This document shows positions 26,280 through 34,815 of a DNA stretch of 64,000 nt, piece by piece. Below the pieces are notes generated by a model. It was not told the origin of the DNA. It ran no database searches and saw only the letters and a program-made list of their open reading frames with translations. The stretch's first letter is position 1. Each line of letters begins with the position of its first letter. The position numbers and the translations under genes are program-made. The stretch is from an uncultured Latescibacterota bacterium (lineage in GTDB: Bacteria > Latescibacterota > UBA2968 > UBA8231), in assembly GCA_951813615.1 (NCBI GenBank), contig OX638377.1, positions 1,674,001 through 1,738,000 of the forward strand. The letters are read 5' to 3'.

Positions 26280-27065
26280 ATGACTCCTGAAGAAGCCATA
26301 GAGAAACGCCAACAGTTATTGCGCGATGGATTCTGCGTGGTTGATAACATTCTCAGCGACGAATTCTTACGGGAATTGCGCGACGAGACCGAGCGCATGA
26401 TGGATGACTGGGTGCCACCGCCCGACTTCAAGTACCAGGGCCAGCATGTCACTGCGCGCGGGGAGGACAACCCGACTATCCAGAGGCTGCTCGACTGGCC
26501 CCCCACGCGCCGCGCCCTCGAACAAATGGGCCTAGGCGACTTTGCCAGCACGGGCGGCATTATCCTCTTGACCAAAGACCCCGACGAACCGGCCCTGTAC
26601 TGGCACCAAGACTGGATGCAGTGGAACGATCCCTGGAGCTGTTCGCCGTGGCCGCAGATCATTTTTGTGTCCTACTACTTGAGCGACACCTCGCCGGAAA
26701 ACGGCTGCCTCAAAGTTATCCCCGGCACGCACCACAAGCGCATCTCCTTGCACGACGAAATGGTGCCAGCCCACGAGCAAGGGGCGCGTTTCATAGAAGA
26801 AGACCACCCGACCATGTTCAGCGACCATCCCGATCAAGTCGATGTATGCGTCAAGGCCGGCGACTTGGTGTTGGCCGACGCCCGCGTGCTGCACTCGGCG
26901 TATCGCAATCAGACCGACGAACGCCGCACTTTGGTATTGGCTTGGCACCGGCGTCCAGAGACGGTACCCGACTACTGGGCCGACGAAGTGCCGGCCATCA
27001 TCGCCGAGCGCGACCCAGAAAAGGAATACCCCGGCTCGCGCATCCCCGGCGAATTACTGCAATAG
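26280..27065 (+). CDS. PhyH-family oxygenase, HxD type (third of three)
   Basis: The 261-residue protein has LLRDGFCVVDNILSDEFL, then YWHQDWMQW with H109 and D111 as iron ligands. ENGCLKVIPGTHHKRI follows, and LADARVLHSAYRNQTDERRTL gives the distal His and Arg. GAGG lies upstream of ATG 26280; a GTG/ATG at 26244 overlapping the previous gene is less likely. With the two genes before it, it forms a run of three oxygenases read in one direction, possibly successive steps on one substrate. Confidence 0.87.
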   Translation: MTPEEAIEKRQQLLRDGFCVVDNILSDEFLRELRDETERMMDDWVPPPDFKYQGQHVTARGEDNPTIQRLLDWPPTRRALEQMGLGDFASTGGIILLTKDPDEPALYWHQDWMQWNDPWSCSPWPQIIFVSYYLSDTSPENGCLKVIPGTHHKRISLHDEMVPAHEQGARFIEEDHPTMFSDHPDQVDVCVKAGDLVLADARVLHSAYRNQTDERRTLVLAWHRRPETVPDYWADEVPAIIAERDPEKEYPGSRIPGELLQ

Positions 27066-27147
27066 GAATCTTGCAATTGCCGTTTTGAAGATCTGCACGT
27101 CAATGACCCATAGATTACTCACCTTTTATGGACAAGGGATATAGGTT

Positions 27148-28014
27148 ATGACAAGCTTTCGATACGTTGGGAGTCTGAGGATCGCAACTGTCTTCTGTCT
27201 TTTGTTACTACCAGATCAATTGGTAGGTGCAGAAGGAGACTATAATGTGGTGGATCGGTCGGAGGTGTTGGAGGCGATGCGGCAGCATTATGGTGATTAT
27301 GAACTAACAGCGACGACCAATGGCGCGTGGTTGGCGGAGGTGGTGTTTTCTCTCGTGCGGCAAGCTAGGGAGCGCGATCCAGACAGACTGCCACTGTTTA
27401 TCGGTCACGAGGACTGGTTTCGGTCATTTTTGGAGGTGACCGGGCATACGGAGGACACAGTACCAGAGTACGCGCTGCTGAACTATCAATATCAACAGAA
27501 TATGGAAGTGGACTATCGGCTAGATCGGGTCATCCGTGAAGTGGTGGAAGGGCCGATGCCGGAACTGGCCTTGAATGTGCGGATCAGGTGGGCAGACGAG
27601 CCAGGCATACCAGACCAGTATTCGTACATAGATACGCTTTCGACGCCGACAGTTAGGGTGACTAATCAGCAGTTGATTACCTATCACTTGTTGGATTTTG
27701 GCGATTGGATTGTTTACGATGAGATTGAGGGGATTACAGCGCGTCCAGAGTCCGGCGTCTTGGCTCTTCTCTTCCGGCTCATCGGCGAGGGTCATATTAC
27801 CCATTCTTGCATCGCCGTTGCGAAGGACGGCATTCACGTGTCGCGGACGAGGGCAGAAAAGGCGCTTATGAAAGTGATGACCACGGTAACGATCTATCCC
27901 GATGGGATCATAGAGAAGGGTGTGCCGGATGGTCGATCGGATCTGCTGGAACTGGAGGAGCGGCTCAAGCAGCCAATGGAAATTGATTATGTGGAGTTCC
28001 CGGGCGATCAATAG
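27148..28014 (+). CDS. Secreted protein of unknown function
   Basis: The 288-residue protein has an N-terminal hydrophobic segment RIATVFCLLLLPDQLVGA, consistent with a signal peptide cut near residue 27. The rest is soluble, acidic and without a motif I recognise. It includes LPLFIGHEDWFRSFLEVTG, NYQYQQNMEVDYRLDRVI and ITHSCIAVAKDGIHVSRT. Composition is clearly lower in GC than the PhyH genes upstream, and the same is true of the next three genes, so it may belong to an imported block (27.1-30.0 kb). Confidence 0.6.
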   Translation: MTSFRYVGSLRIATVFCLLLLPDQLVGAEGDYNVVDRSEVLEAMRQHYGDYELTATTNGAWLAEVVFSLVRQARERDPDRLPLFIGHEDWFRSFLEVTGHTEDTVPEYALLNYQYQQNMEVDYRLDRVIREVVEGPMPELALNVRIRWADEPGIPDQYSYIDTLSTPTVRVTNQQLITYHLLDFGDWIVYDEIEGITARPESGVLALLFRLIGEGHITHSCIAVAKDGIHVSRTRAEKALMKVMTTVTIYPDGIIEKGVPDGRSDLLELEERLKQPMEIDYVEFPGDQ

Positions 28015-28056
28015 TGTTCAGTCAAGAAACATAGATTTGTTGAGAAATTCATCAAG

Positions 28057-28824
28057 GTGAGTGAATCCGTCGAACGCTTTTACGATGATCTAGCTGCTGA
28101 TTACCATCACGTTTACGCCGATTGGGAATCGGGAATCGAACGGCAGGCATCCGTGCTGGATCAGTTGATGCAATGTGAGTCTTCAGCGAGTGCATCGGTT
28201 GTCTTGGATTGTTCATGCGGAATAGGCACTCAGGCAATTGGCCTGGCGCAGCGAGGATACAAAGTTTTTGCGTCCGATCTTAGTCCGAAGGCGGTCGCAC
28301 GGGCGAAATCAGAAGCAGCCAAGCGAGGACTAAATGTGCGATTCGCGGTTGCTGATGTTCGCGAGTTGGAATGTGCGTTTGACCAGAAGTTCGATGTAGT
28401 GATTAGCTGTGACAATTCTCTGCCGCATCTTTTGACTGACGAAGATTTAACGCTTGCTCTGCGAAATATCCGGCACGTGTTGACGGACAAAGGATTGTTT
28501 GTTGCCAGTATTCGCGATTACGATCGGTTGCTCGCTGAAAAACCATCGTTTATTGCTATGAATCCCGGCGGTACACATGAGGAAGAAGTAATAGTGTTTC
28601 AGCTCTGGGACTGGTCCGAGGAATCAGATACCTATCTATTGCGGCTTTTTATAATGACTCAGGCATCGAGTGACTGGCGGGTGAAGGAGATTAGGACTCG
28701 CTACAGAGCAATGAGACGCAATGAGCTTACTGCGGCTTTGGAGGCAGTTGGATTTGCAAAAATCACCTGGCATGAGCCTGAGCAGTCTGGCTATTTTCAA
28801 CCCATTGTGACGGCACATGCCTAA
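28057..28824 (+). CDS. SAM-dependent methyltransferase (class I), GTG start
   Basis: A 255-residue protein with YDDLAADYHHVYADWE at the N-terminus and VVLDCSCGIGTQAIGLAQRG (motif I, about 48-67). VFASDLSPKAVARAK is motif II and FDVVISCDNSLPHLL is motif IV. The YDxLAxxYHxxYxDW opening and SCGIGTQ motif resemble glycine/sarcosine N-methyltransferase-like enzymes. GTG at 28057 is the only start giving the complete fold. It is followed 26 bases after its stop by a second methyltransferase, and they are not close copies. Confidence 0.82.
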   Translation: MSESVERFYDDLAADYHHVYADWESGIERQASVLDQLMQCESSASASVVLDCSCGIGTQAIGLAQRGYKVFASDLSPKAVARAKSEAAKRGLNVRFAVADVRELECAFDQKFDVVISCDNSLPHLLTDEDLTLALRNIRHVLTDKGLFVASIRDYDRLLAEKPSFIAMNPGGTHEEEVIVFQLWDWSEESDTYLLRLFIMTQASSDWRVKEIRTRYRAMRRNELTAALEAVGFAKITWHEPEQSGYFQPIVTAHA

Positions 28825-28850
28825 TATCGAAATCGAAACGAGTAGAAGAG

Positions 28851-29549
28851 ATGGCTGACAAATCAATTTTGCAGGAACAAGTCGCCTATTACCGGGCGCG
28901 AGCTACCGAGTATGACGAGTGGCATTCGCGCCAGGGGCGATACGACCGAGGCGAGGAGCACAACCTTCAGTGGCATGCGGAATTGGATGCTGTGAGATCG
29001 GCAATTGAGCGGGAGCGACCGTTTGGCAAGTGTCTTGAACTGGCTTGCGGCACGGGATTGTGGACAGCATGTCTGGTACAGGGTGCCGCTGACTTGACGG
29101 CCATAGATGCTTCTCCCGAGACGATTGAGATCAATCGCACCAAGATTGGTAACGCTCCGGTGCAGTATGTGGTGGCGGATCTGTTCGAGTGGTGGCCGAC
29201 CGAAAAGTATGATTTTGTTTTTTTTGGGTTCTGGCTGTCGCACGTTCCGGCACAGCAATTCAATAGGCTTTGGGAGATGATTCGCGCCGCTCTGAAGCCG
29301 GGGGGTAGAGCTTTTTTTGTTGACGGGCTGGCAACGCAAGAAGTAACCGCACGGGATCACGCTGCAATTGACGATTCGGGCGTAATGGAGCGGAAGCTGA
29401 ATGACGGTCAGACGTTTAACATCGTAAAAATATTCTACGATCCGGCTCGGTTGGAACGGCAATTGTTCGATCTTGGCTGGAGCGGCTCAGTTGAAACAAC
29501 CGGAGAGTTCTTTTACTACGGTAGCATGGTGCCGACAGAAATTGGCTGA
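28851..29549 (+). CDS. SAM-dependent methyltransferase (class I)
   Basis: A 232-residue protein with QVAYYRARATEYDEWHSRQG, then CLELACGTGLWTACLVQG (SAM motif I, about 61-78), LTAIDASPETIEINR and YDFVFFGFWLSHVPA. The YYRxRAxEYDEW opening is found in class I enzymes acting on small molecules. The methyltransferase-methyltransferase-acetyltransferase series (28057-29979) looks like a small tailoring operon. The substrate cannot be determined. Confidence 0.85.
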   Translation: MADKSILQEQVAYYRARATEYDEWHSRQGRYDRGEEHNLQWHAELDAVRSAIERERPFGKCLELACGTGLWTACLVQGAADLTAIDASPETIEINRTKIGNAPVQYVVADLFEWWPTEKYDFVFFGFWLSHVPAQQFNRLWEMIRAALKPGGRAFFVDGLATQEVTARDHAAIDDSGVMERKLNDGQTFNIVKIFYDPARLERQLFDLGWSGSVETTGEFFYYGSMVPTEIG

Positions 29550-29556
29550 CGAGCAG

Positions 29557-29979
29557 ATGCGTATGACTAGCGAAACGATTTCCTATAGCGACAAGCGGAA
29601 TATTGCCCTGGAAGCCATACGAGAACTGTATGTAGCGAATGATTGGTCAGCGGCCAAAAAGCCGACTGAACTCCACAACGGCCTACTAAACTCACACTCG
29701 CTGTGGACGGCTTGGGATGGAGATCGCTTGATCGGATTGGGCAATGCGATCTCTGATGGTCATTTAGTTGTGTACTATCCCCATTTGCTGGTTCATCCGG
29801 ACTATCAACGACGGGGAATTGGATCGGCCTTGATGAGCAGACTTATGTCGATGTACGAAGGATTTCATCAATATATACTGGTTGCGGACGGCGAGGCAAT
29901 CCACTTCTACAATAAGCTCGGTTTTGAGCGGGCTGGTAAGACTCAATCTATGTGGATTTACTCAGGCGACGATCACTAA
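29557..29979 (+). CDS. GNAT-family N-acetyltransferase
   Basis: The 140-residue protein has the acetyl-CoA loop HPDYQRRGIGSALMSRLM (Q/RxxGxG/A at about 82-99) and a terminal HFYNKLGFERAGKTQSMW. The ATG at 29557 is used; a second at 29563 is equally possible, and an earlier in-frame ATG at 29473 would lie inside the methyltransferase. It starts 7 bases after the methyltransferase stop, so they are cotranscribed. Confidence 0.86.
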   Translation: MRMTSETISYSDKRNIALEAIRELYVANDWSAAKKPTELHNGLLNSHSLWTAWDGDRLIGLGNAISDGHLVVYYPHLLVHPDYQRRGIGSALMSRLMSMYEGFHQYILVADGEAIHFYNKLGFERAGKTQSMWIYSGDDH

Positions 29980-29999
29980 TTTTCGACTCTACTGTCGCG

Positions 30000-30872
30000 T
30001 CATATCAGATTGCCTTCGACGTGGACGGGCCGGAAGAGCGTGCGGCGCTTGGGCGGCATGGCTTCTAGCGCCTCGGGATGGGGCTGCCATTTGTGCCATT
30101 TGCTATCGACGTAGTTGTAGCGGCTGAAGATGGCGCAGCGCTCGTGGTTGGTGCTGCCCCACGGAGAAGCGGTGTGAGTGGTGCTCTCGGCGAAAATGAG
30201 TAGGGAGCCGGCCGGACACGTGTAGCGAGTCCAAAGGTCTGAATCGAGGCTCTGGGCTCCGGCGGGCAGGGGGAAGGCGGCCTTGTGGCTGCCGTTGATG
30301 AATAGGGTGCCGCCGCCGCTGGCATCGACCTCGTTCAATTCCCACACCACGCAGGTCAAGCTACTGCGCGCCTTGCCGGGCACGCAGCGGTAGTTGTGTC
30401 CGTCGCCGGGCAAGCGCCACAGGCCATTGCCGTTGTGAGGCCCAAAGCCCCCGTCCCCGGTCTGGCGCATAGCTAGGCTGGTCGATTCCATGCGAAAACC
30501 GTAGCAGTCTTGGCTCGACAGGTCGGGATGGGCGAGGAATTCGTTCATAAAACCGACGATAAAGGGGTGGTCGGTCAGTTCTTCCAAGGGGCCGCCAATA
30601 GGGCTGCGCTGCGGCTCCGGTAGCGATTCAGGTTCCTGGTGCAAGCGGTAGCAAAAGGCCCGCATCTCCTCCACTTCGTCGTCGCTGAGCAGACCGGGTA
30701 TCAACAGCCAACCCTGGGTATCGAACAAGTACCTCTGTTCCGGCGTCGGATTAATTACCGGCTTGCCGGCGGCATTGGTGCGGGGTAGGTCAACCTCGTC
30801 TATCTCGACGTAGCCGACGCGGCTCTGTTGAAAGAGGAGGGGCTTGGCGGTGCTCGGGTCAGATGCGGACAT
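30000..30872 (-). CDS. PhyH-like protein with HxG in place of HxD
   Basis: The 290-residue protein shows the family features QRYLFDTQGWLLIPGLLSDDEVEEM and GGTLFINGSHKAAFPLP. The distal site ESTTHTASPW is followed by NHERCAIF and the strand FSRYNYVDSKW. At the first iron site it reads GPHNGNG (H146-N147-G148), so the acidic ligand is replaced by Gly. AAAGGA precedes the ATG at 30872. It is convergent with the acetyltransferase at 29557-29979. It could be a halogenase-type site, a metal-poor structural homologue or have a shifted acidic ligand. Confidence 0.8.
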   Translation of the reverse strand: MSASDPSTAKPLLFQQSRVGYVEIDEVDLPRTNAAGKPVINPTPEQRYLFDTQGWLLIPGLLSDDEVEEMRAFCYRLHQEPESLPEPQRSPIGGPLEELTDHPFIVGFMNEFLAHPDLSSQDCYGFRMESTSLAMRQTGDGGFGPHNGNGLWRLPGDGHNYRCVPGKARSSLTCVVWELNEVDASGGGTLFINGSHKAAFPLPAGAQSLDSDLWTRYTCPAGSLLIFAESTTHTASPWGSTNHERCAIFSRYNYVDSKWHKWQPHPEALEAMPPKRRTLFRPVHVEGNLI

Positions 30873-30963
30873 GGCTATTCCTTTCTGGGCTGGCAAAACT
30901 CAATCTAGATGGATTTACTCGGGCGGTGATCACTAGCTATGGTTAGCCGTAGATCCATAGCGA

Positions 30964-31176
30964 TCAGGTAGCAACATCGCTTTTCTGATCCATCAGAGCG
31001 ATGAGTTGGCGCACGATAGGTACCAGTTGGCGGGGAACCTGCATCGCGGTATAACCCTGCTCGAAGGCTGCCTCGTCTTCGGCGATAGCCTCCTCTTCCG
31101 TCCGGGTTTCGAAGTGGTCAATGACTTCTTGGACGCGCTGCTGATTCCACCCCTCGGGATATTTATTTTTGTCCAT
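30964..31176 (-). CDS. Small acidic protein paired with DUF4258-type toxin, putative antitoxin
   Basis: The 70-residue protein (KYPEGWNQQRVQEVIDHFE, TEEEAIAEDEAAFEQ, MQVPRQLVPIVRQLIALM) belongs to a small family that, as I recall, sits next to DUF4258/BrnT-like genes. AGGAGG lies 6 bases before ATG 31176. It overlaps the upstream gene by 14 bases. Acidic character and helical prediction fit an antitoxin. Confidence 0.65.
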   Translation of the reverse strand: MDKNKYPEGWNQQRVQEVIDHFETRTEEEAIAEDEAAFEQGYTAMQVPRQLVPIVRQLIALMDQKSDVAT

Positions 31177-31462
31177 CGTATCGCCTCCTGCGCTGGCGTC
31201 GGCGGAGAGCTCGCAATTCGTTATCGCGTAGCTCAATAGCGGTTATGATGAAGATGCTATCAGCAGGGTAATCGTCGCGCACGTAAATGATGCGCAAATA
31301 TCGGCCGCCTCGGGTCTGTCCTAGGGCCTCGCGGGTGCTGTTGCGAGCAGGGCGATCTTCCAATGCGTTGCGCATCACATCTTCTACTTCGTACTCTGCG
31401 ACGTCGTGATTGTAAATGTGGGGCTGATCGGTGTCGAGGTCAATGTAGAAACGAAGGTCCAT
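31163..31462 (-). CDS. DUF4258/BrnT-like putative RNase toxin
   Basis: The 99-residue protein has HIYNHDVAEYEVEDVMRN, then REALGQTRGGRYLRIIYV and SIFIITAIELRDNELRA, ending in an Arg-rich tail (RRRQRRRR). This pattern of an N-terminal His, central Arg-rich strand and basic tail fits the BrnT/RelE-type ribonuclease toxins, commonly annotated DUF4258. ATG at 31462 is preferred to one 27 bases upstream. Toxin-first order, with the partner overlapping its 3' end. Confidence 0.68.
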   Translation of the reverse strand: MDLRFYIDLDTDQPHIYNHDVAEYEVEDVMRNALEDRPARNSTREALGQTRGGRYLRIIYVRDDYPADSIFIITAIELRDNELRALRRRQRRRRYDGQK

Positions 31463-31498
31463 GATAATAAGCTGGCGAACTCGCTCCAAACGGTTTTA

Positions 31499-32317
31499 TC
31501 AGCTAGCGGCGATCACTTCGCGCAAATGAGTCACGGCTAAGCGCATACATTCCTCATGGCTGCAACTGTTGAACTCGCCTAGTTCAAAGACCAAGCCGAT
31601 CGTACCGTTGAAATCTACTTCGCGTAGAATTTCTAACACGCGCTGGTAGTCGATAAACTCCTCAACGCCGCTGTCGATCTTGTAGATCTTGGCCCGCACG
31701 TACGTGGCAAAAGGCGCGGTCGGCTCCAGATAGTCTTTGTACAAATCGACATTCGGATCGAACTCGCCGCGCGGATGCGAGCCAATGGCCCCCAGCCACT
31801 GTCCGGTATCCAATAGGAAGCTGAAATTGTCGCGCTCGGTCTCACGCAGGATGCGCAGTACTTGGTTTGCGGTCATGGCGAAACTGCCGTTGTCGTGGTT
31901 TTGCAGGGCGACCATGACTCCGCGTTGGGCCGCGTAGTCGGCAAGCGTTTGGAAATCCTCGATCATCGGACGCCACAGGGCCTCTTGTTCTTCGACGGTA
32001 CTCGGCCACTTATGGCGTGCGAAAACGCGCAGCACCTGCGCTCCTAACAAAGCTGCGGCATCGACGTCGGCGCGGCCCTGCTCCATCCGCTTGGCACGGT
32101 CCTCGGGTAGTCCTACAAAGCTGCCGGCCCCGGCATAACCAATGTTTAAGCCACTTTTGAGACAGAGGTTCTTGACGTGGTTGATATACTGGACGCTGCG
32201 GTCCATGCCCGACAAATGGAAATCGACGCCGTCCAACTGCAACTGGCGGGCCTGTTCAATGACCTGGTCAATGGTGGTAGTGGGCGTCTCGCGGGCCATT
32301 GTACTCAATTTGATCAC
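31499..32317 (-). CDS. Sugar phosphate isomerase/epimerase (AP endonuclease 2-type TIM barrel), GTG start
   Basis: The 272-residue protein has LDGVDFHLSG, GAQVLRVFARH, VMVALQNHDNG (metal His/Asp region) and FSFLLDTGQWLG (metal Glu/Asp position). FVYVRAKIYKIDSG-like and TIGLVFELGEFN strands follow. GTG at 32315-32317 is chosen on AGGAGG eight bases upstream, a site that overlaps the end of the epimerase gene. Two metal-binding TIM-barrel isomerases occur in the window (also 40711). It probably isomerises or epimerises a keto-sugar in the same pathway as the oxidoreductases. Confidence 0.82.
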   Translation of the reverse strand: MIKLSTMARETPTTTIDQVIEQARQLQLDGVDFHLSGMDRSVQYINHVKNLCLKSGLNIGYAGAGSFVGLPEDRAKRMEQGRADVDAAALLGAQVLRVFARHKWPSTVEEQEALWRPMIEDFQTLADYAAQRGVMVALQNHDNGSFAMTANQVLRILRETERDNFSFLLDTGQWLGAIGSHPRGEFDPNVDLYKDYLEPTAPFATYVRAKIYKIDSGVEEFIDYQRVLEILREVDFNGTIGLVFELGEFNSCSHEECMRLAVTHLREVIAAS

Positions 32318-32320
32318 AGC

Positions 32321-33007
32321 TTATTCCTCCTCGGGATGCCAGTCTGATTTATCCTGCGGATAGTAGCCAATGGCGCGTCGCCCGTGGTCGAGGTCGTAGC
32401 GCGGCCAAGTGCTGTCCGACACTCCGTACACGATCTCGTAGCGCACCCCGGGGTGTACCACGGCTTGCTCAAAGACTCGCACGGCATCGCCGTGGCTGAG
32501 ATGGTGCGGGTGCTCGGGCTGATCGCGGTTGATGTTGAAATTGCCTATGCGCACTGCGACGAACTCTAGGTCGTGCCTCTGGGAGTAGGAATAGCCCATG
32601 TGCTCGCCAAATAGCTTGCTGACCGTATAGTGGCCCACTGGCTGGGGGCGCATATCAATGTGGCGCGTAACGTCCTCGGGCAGGGGGCCGTGTACCCCGG
32701 CGCGACTGGCGTACGCCACCCGACGCACTCCTTGGATGCGGGCTGCTTCCAACATATTGTACGTGCCGATAAAATTGTTGGGCAGAGCCTTTTCCCACTC
32801 GCCATCGACGCCCGTCAAGTGGATGATGGCCTCCATGCCCTCGGCGGCTGCCAACAAAGCCTCGTAATCAGCCACATCGCCTATCTGGCTGTCTGCTAGG
32901 TCTGGCATTTCCACGCGGTCAAAACCGCGCAATTGGTGGCGCTGTCCCATCCCCTTGACGAGGGTGGAGCCGATCCGTCCGGCGGCACCGGTAATGAGTA
33001 TTTTCAT
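32321..33007 (-). CDS. NAD(P)-dependent epimerase/dehydratase (extended SDR, uronate dehydrogenase-like)
   Basis: The 228-residue protein begins MKILITGAAGRIGSTLVKG (nucleotide motif GxxGxxG). It has IIHLTGVDGEW, VAYASRAGVHG and HYTVSKLFGEHM (catalytic Tyr/Lys). Its short length and the AGRIGS motif resemble uronate dehydrogenases and short SDR-extended proteins. It lies 3 bases from the start of the isomerase at 31499, so they are cotranscribed. It is divergent from the esterase-like gene at 33110; the gap 33008-33109 is AT-rich and probably holds promoters. Confidence 0.85.
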   Translation of the reverse strand: MKILITGAAGRIGSTLVKGMGQRHQLRGFDRVEMPDLADSQIGDVADYEALLAAAEGMEAIIHLTGVDGEWEKALPNNFIGTYNMLEAARIQGVRRVAYASRAGVHGPLPEDVTRHIDMRPQPVGHYTVSKLFGEHMGYSYSQRHDLEFVAVRIGNFNINRDQPEHPHHLSHGDAVRVFEQAVVHPGVRYEIVYGVSDSTWPRYDLDHGRRAIGYYPQDKSDWHPEEE

Positions 33008-33109
33008 GGCTTCCCCTTCTGTTGTTGCGCTATTTGACGAGTAGGGAGGTCTTTCATACTCTCAAATTCAAGCCTTCGAAACAAAATAATTTTCTCTAAA
33101 GAGAAGACT

Positions 33110-34081
33110 TTGAGTCCTCTTACGCAATCTATTATTCCCAAGGGCATTCGCCCGGCCTACCCCGATGCGATCCCCGCCGAGGCTGTACGCTCGAAGCTGG
33201 TAGAGTTACTCGGCCTAGAAGAGATTCCTGCCTCGGTTGACTATACCACAGAGAGTCGGCAAGAAGAGGACGGCCTCTGCATTATGCGGATAAGGTACGA
33301 GAATTCGCTGGGCGAGACCGTGCCGGGAATTCTCATGGTGCCGCAGGAAGGATCGGAGTACAAACGGCCCGGTATTGTCTGCGTTCCTGGTACTGGGGGG
33401 ACGGCCGAAGAAATCGCTCACCCGCGCTTTTACATGGAGCAGAAGCTGATGGGCTGGGCGCGCGAATTGGCGAGGCGCGGCTTTGCAACGCTGGCCATTT
33501 CACCCAAAGGATGCGAATCGCGGCGCAGCAGCCTCGCAGAATGGGCGACCGAAAACAAGCTGCTGGCACCGTACGGTCGCACGCAAATGGGCGTACTGGT
33601 CGAGGAGACCCTCAAAGGGGCGCGGCTTTTGGCCACCACCCCGGGAGTAGATCCCAACCGGATCGGGCTGACGGGGATGTCGCTGGGCGGCAATGCGACT
33701 TGGTATGCGATGGCTTGCGCTCCGTGGATCTGGGCGGGGGTGCCTGTCTGCGGTGGGGTGGGCAGCATGGCGCAAGTAATCCACCACACCGCCGCCGACC
33801 GCCACAGCGCCTACTATTTCATTCCCCATCTACTGCGCCATTTTGACCACGCCGCAATCGTCTCGGCTTGTATGCCGCCGCGCCCCTTTATGATGATCGC
33901 CCCGACCGAGGACGAGGACATGCCCCGCGAGGGGGTTGACGAACTGATCCTGGTCGTCTCGCAGGCGTACGCAGACGCGGGCTGTCCAGAGCGCTTCCGG
34001 GTCCACCAGCCAGACGGGAACCACGCCTTCCTCGTCGAGTACTTTGAATGGATGGCCGACTGGTTCCGCTCGACTAGCTGA
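33110..34081 (+). CDS. Alpha/beta-hydrolase, acetyl-xylan-esterase/dienelactone-hydrolase-like, TTG start
   Basis: The 323-residue protein has PGIVCVPGTGGTAEE (oxyanion region), IGLTGMSLGGNATW (nucleophile elbow GxSxGG, Ser near residue 195), MMIAPTEDED (Asp) and QPDGNHAFL (His). The sequence begins with TTG at 33110 after AGAGAAG; no ATG or GTG is in range before the conserved region. No signal peptide is seen. It probably removes acyl groups from sugar oligomers in the cytoplasm. Confidence 0.82.
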   Translation: MSPLTQSIIPKGIRPAYPDAIPAEAVRSKLVELLGLEEIPASVDYTTESRQEEDGLCIMRIRYENSLGETVPGILMVPQEGSEYKRPGIVCVPGTGGTAEEIAHPRFYMEQKLMGWARELARRGFATLAISPKGCESRRSSLAEWATENKLLAPYGRTQMGVLVEETLKGARLLATTPGVDPNRIGLTGMSLGGNATWYAMACAPWIWAGVPVCGGVGSMAQVIHHTAADRHSAYYFIPHLLRHFDHAAIVSACMPPRPFMMIAPTEDEDMPREGVDELILVVSQAYADAGCPERFRVHQPDGNHAFLVEYFEWMADWFRSTS

Positions 34082-34088
34082 TCCTGAC

Positions 34089-34679
34089 TTACTCTGCGTT
34101 GGCCTCGATCAACACCTGAATTCTTACTTCGTCTCCGAGCACGGCGCTGAAGCGTTCCCAGCTATTGACTCCGTAATCGGAGCATAGCAGGGGAAAATTC
34201 GTTTCTAGGCCGATCTGCGCCTTGCCACTTCGCGGATTAGTGCCGGTGCCGAGGATCTCGATGGGCAGGGTGACCTCTTTGGTGGTGCCGTGCATGGTCA
34301 GCTTGCCCTTCACGTTAAGGGTGTTTTCGCCCGCGCTGGTGACCTCGGTAGATTCGAAGGTGATGGTGGGGTAGGTCTCGGCCCCGAAAAAGTCGTCGCT
34401 TTGCAGGTGGCCATCGCGGCGCTCGTTGCCGGTGTCGATGCTCATGACCTGAATGGTGCCGGAAAAGCTGGAGGAATCGGGCTTGGCAGCGTCGTAGCTG
34501 ATGGTACCGCTGAAGTCACCGAAGCGGCCCTTGGTACGGCCGACGAGGTGGCGAATGCTGAAATCGACCGAAGAGTGCGAAGCATCGACCACGTAGGTTT
34601 CCGCCAAAGTCGCCTCGGCGGAAAGAGCGAATGTCAGAGCAGCAACCCATGCGAAACGGAGTGCATTAGGGCGAGTCAT
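34089..34679 (-). CDS. yceI: YceI-family periplasmic lipid-binding protein
   Basis: The 196-residue protein has a signal peptide (FAWVAALTFALSAEATLA, cleaved before ETYVVD). It carries the YceI pattern VDASHSSVDFSIRHLVGRTKGRF, FSGTISYDAA, TFESTEVTSAG and GKLTMHGTTKEVTLPI. Family members form a beta-barrel binding polyisoprenoid-like lipids. AAGGAG lies 8 bases before the ATG. It is convergent with the esterase and ends 8 bases from it. Confidence 0.92.
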   Translation of the reverse strand: MTRPNALRFAWVAALTFALSAEATLAETYVVDASHSSVDFSIRHLVGRTKGRFGDFSGTISYDAAKPDSSSFSGTIQVMSIDTGNERRDGHLQSDDFFGAETYPTITFESTEVTSAGENTLNVKGKLTMHGTTKEVTLPIEILGTGTNPRSGKAQIGLETNFPLLCSDYGVNSWERFSAVLGDEVRIQVLIEANAE

Positions 34680-34815
34680 GGAATTCTCCTTGGCTATTGA
34701 TGTGAGAGTGAATCAGGCATTTTTACCTAAAGATGCCTTTTGCTATACTACAAATCTGGCGTTGTAAGATGAGAACCTATAGCAGCCGGGGCAAGTTCCC
34801 CGGCAGGAGATGGCG

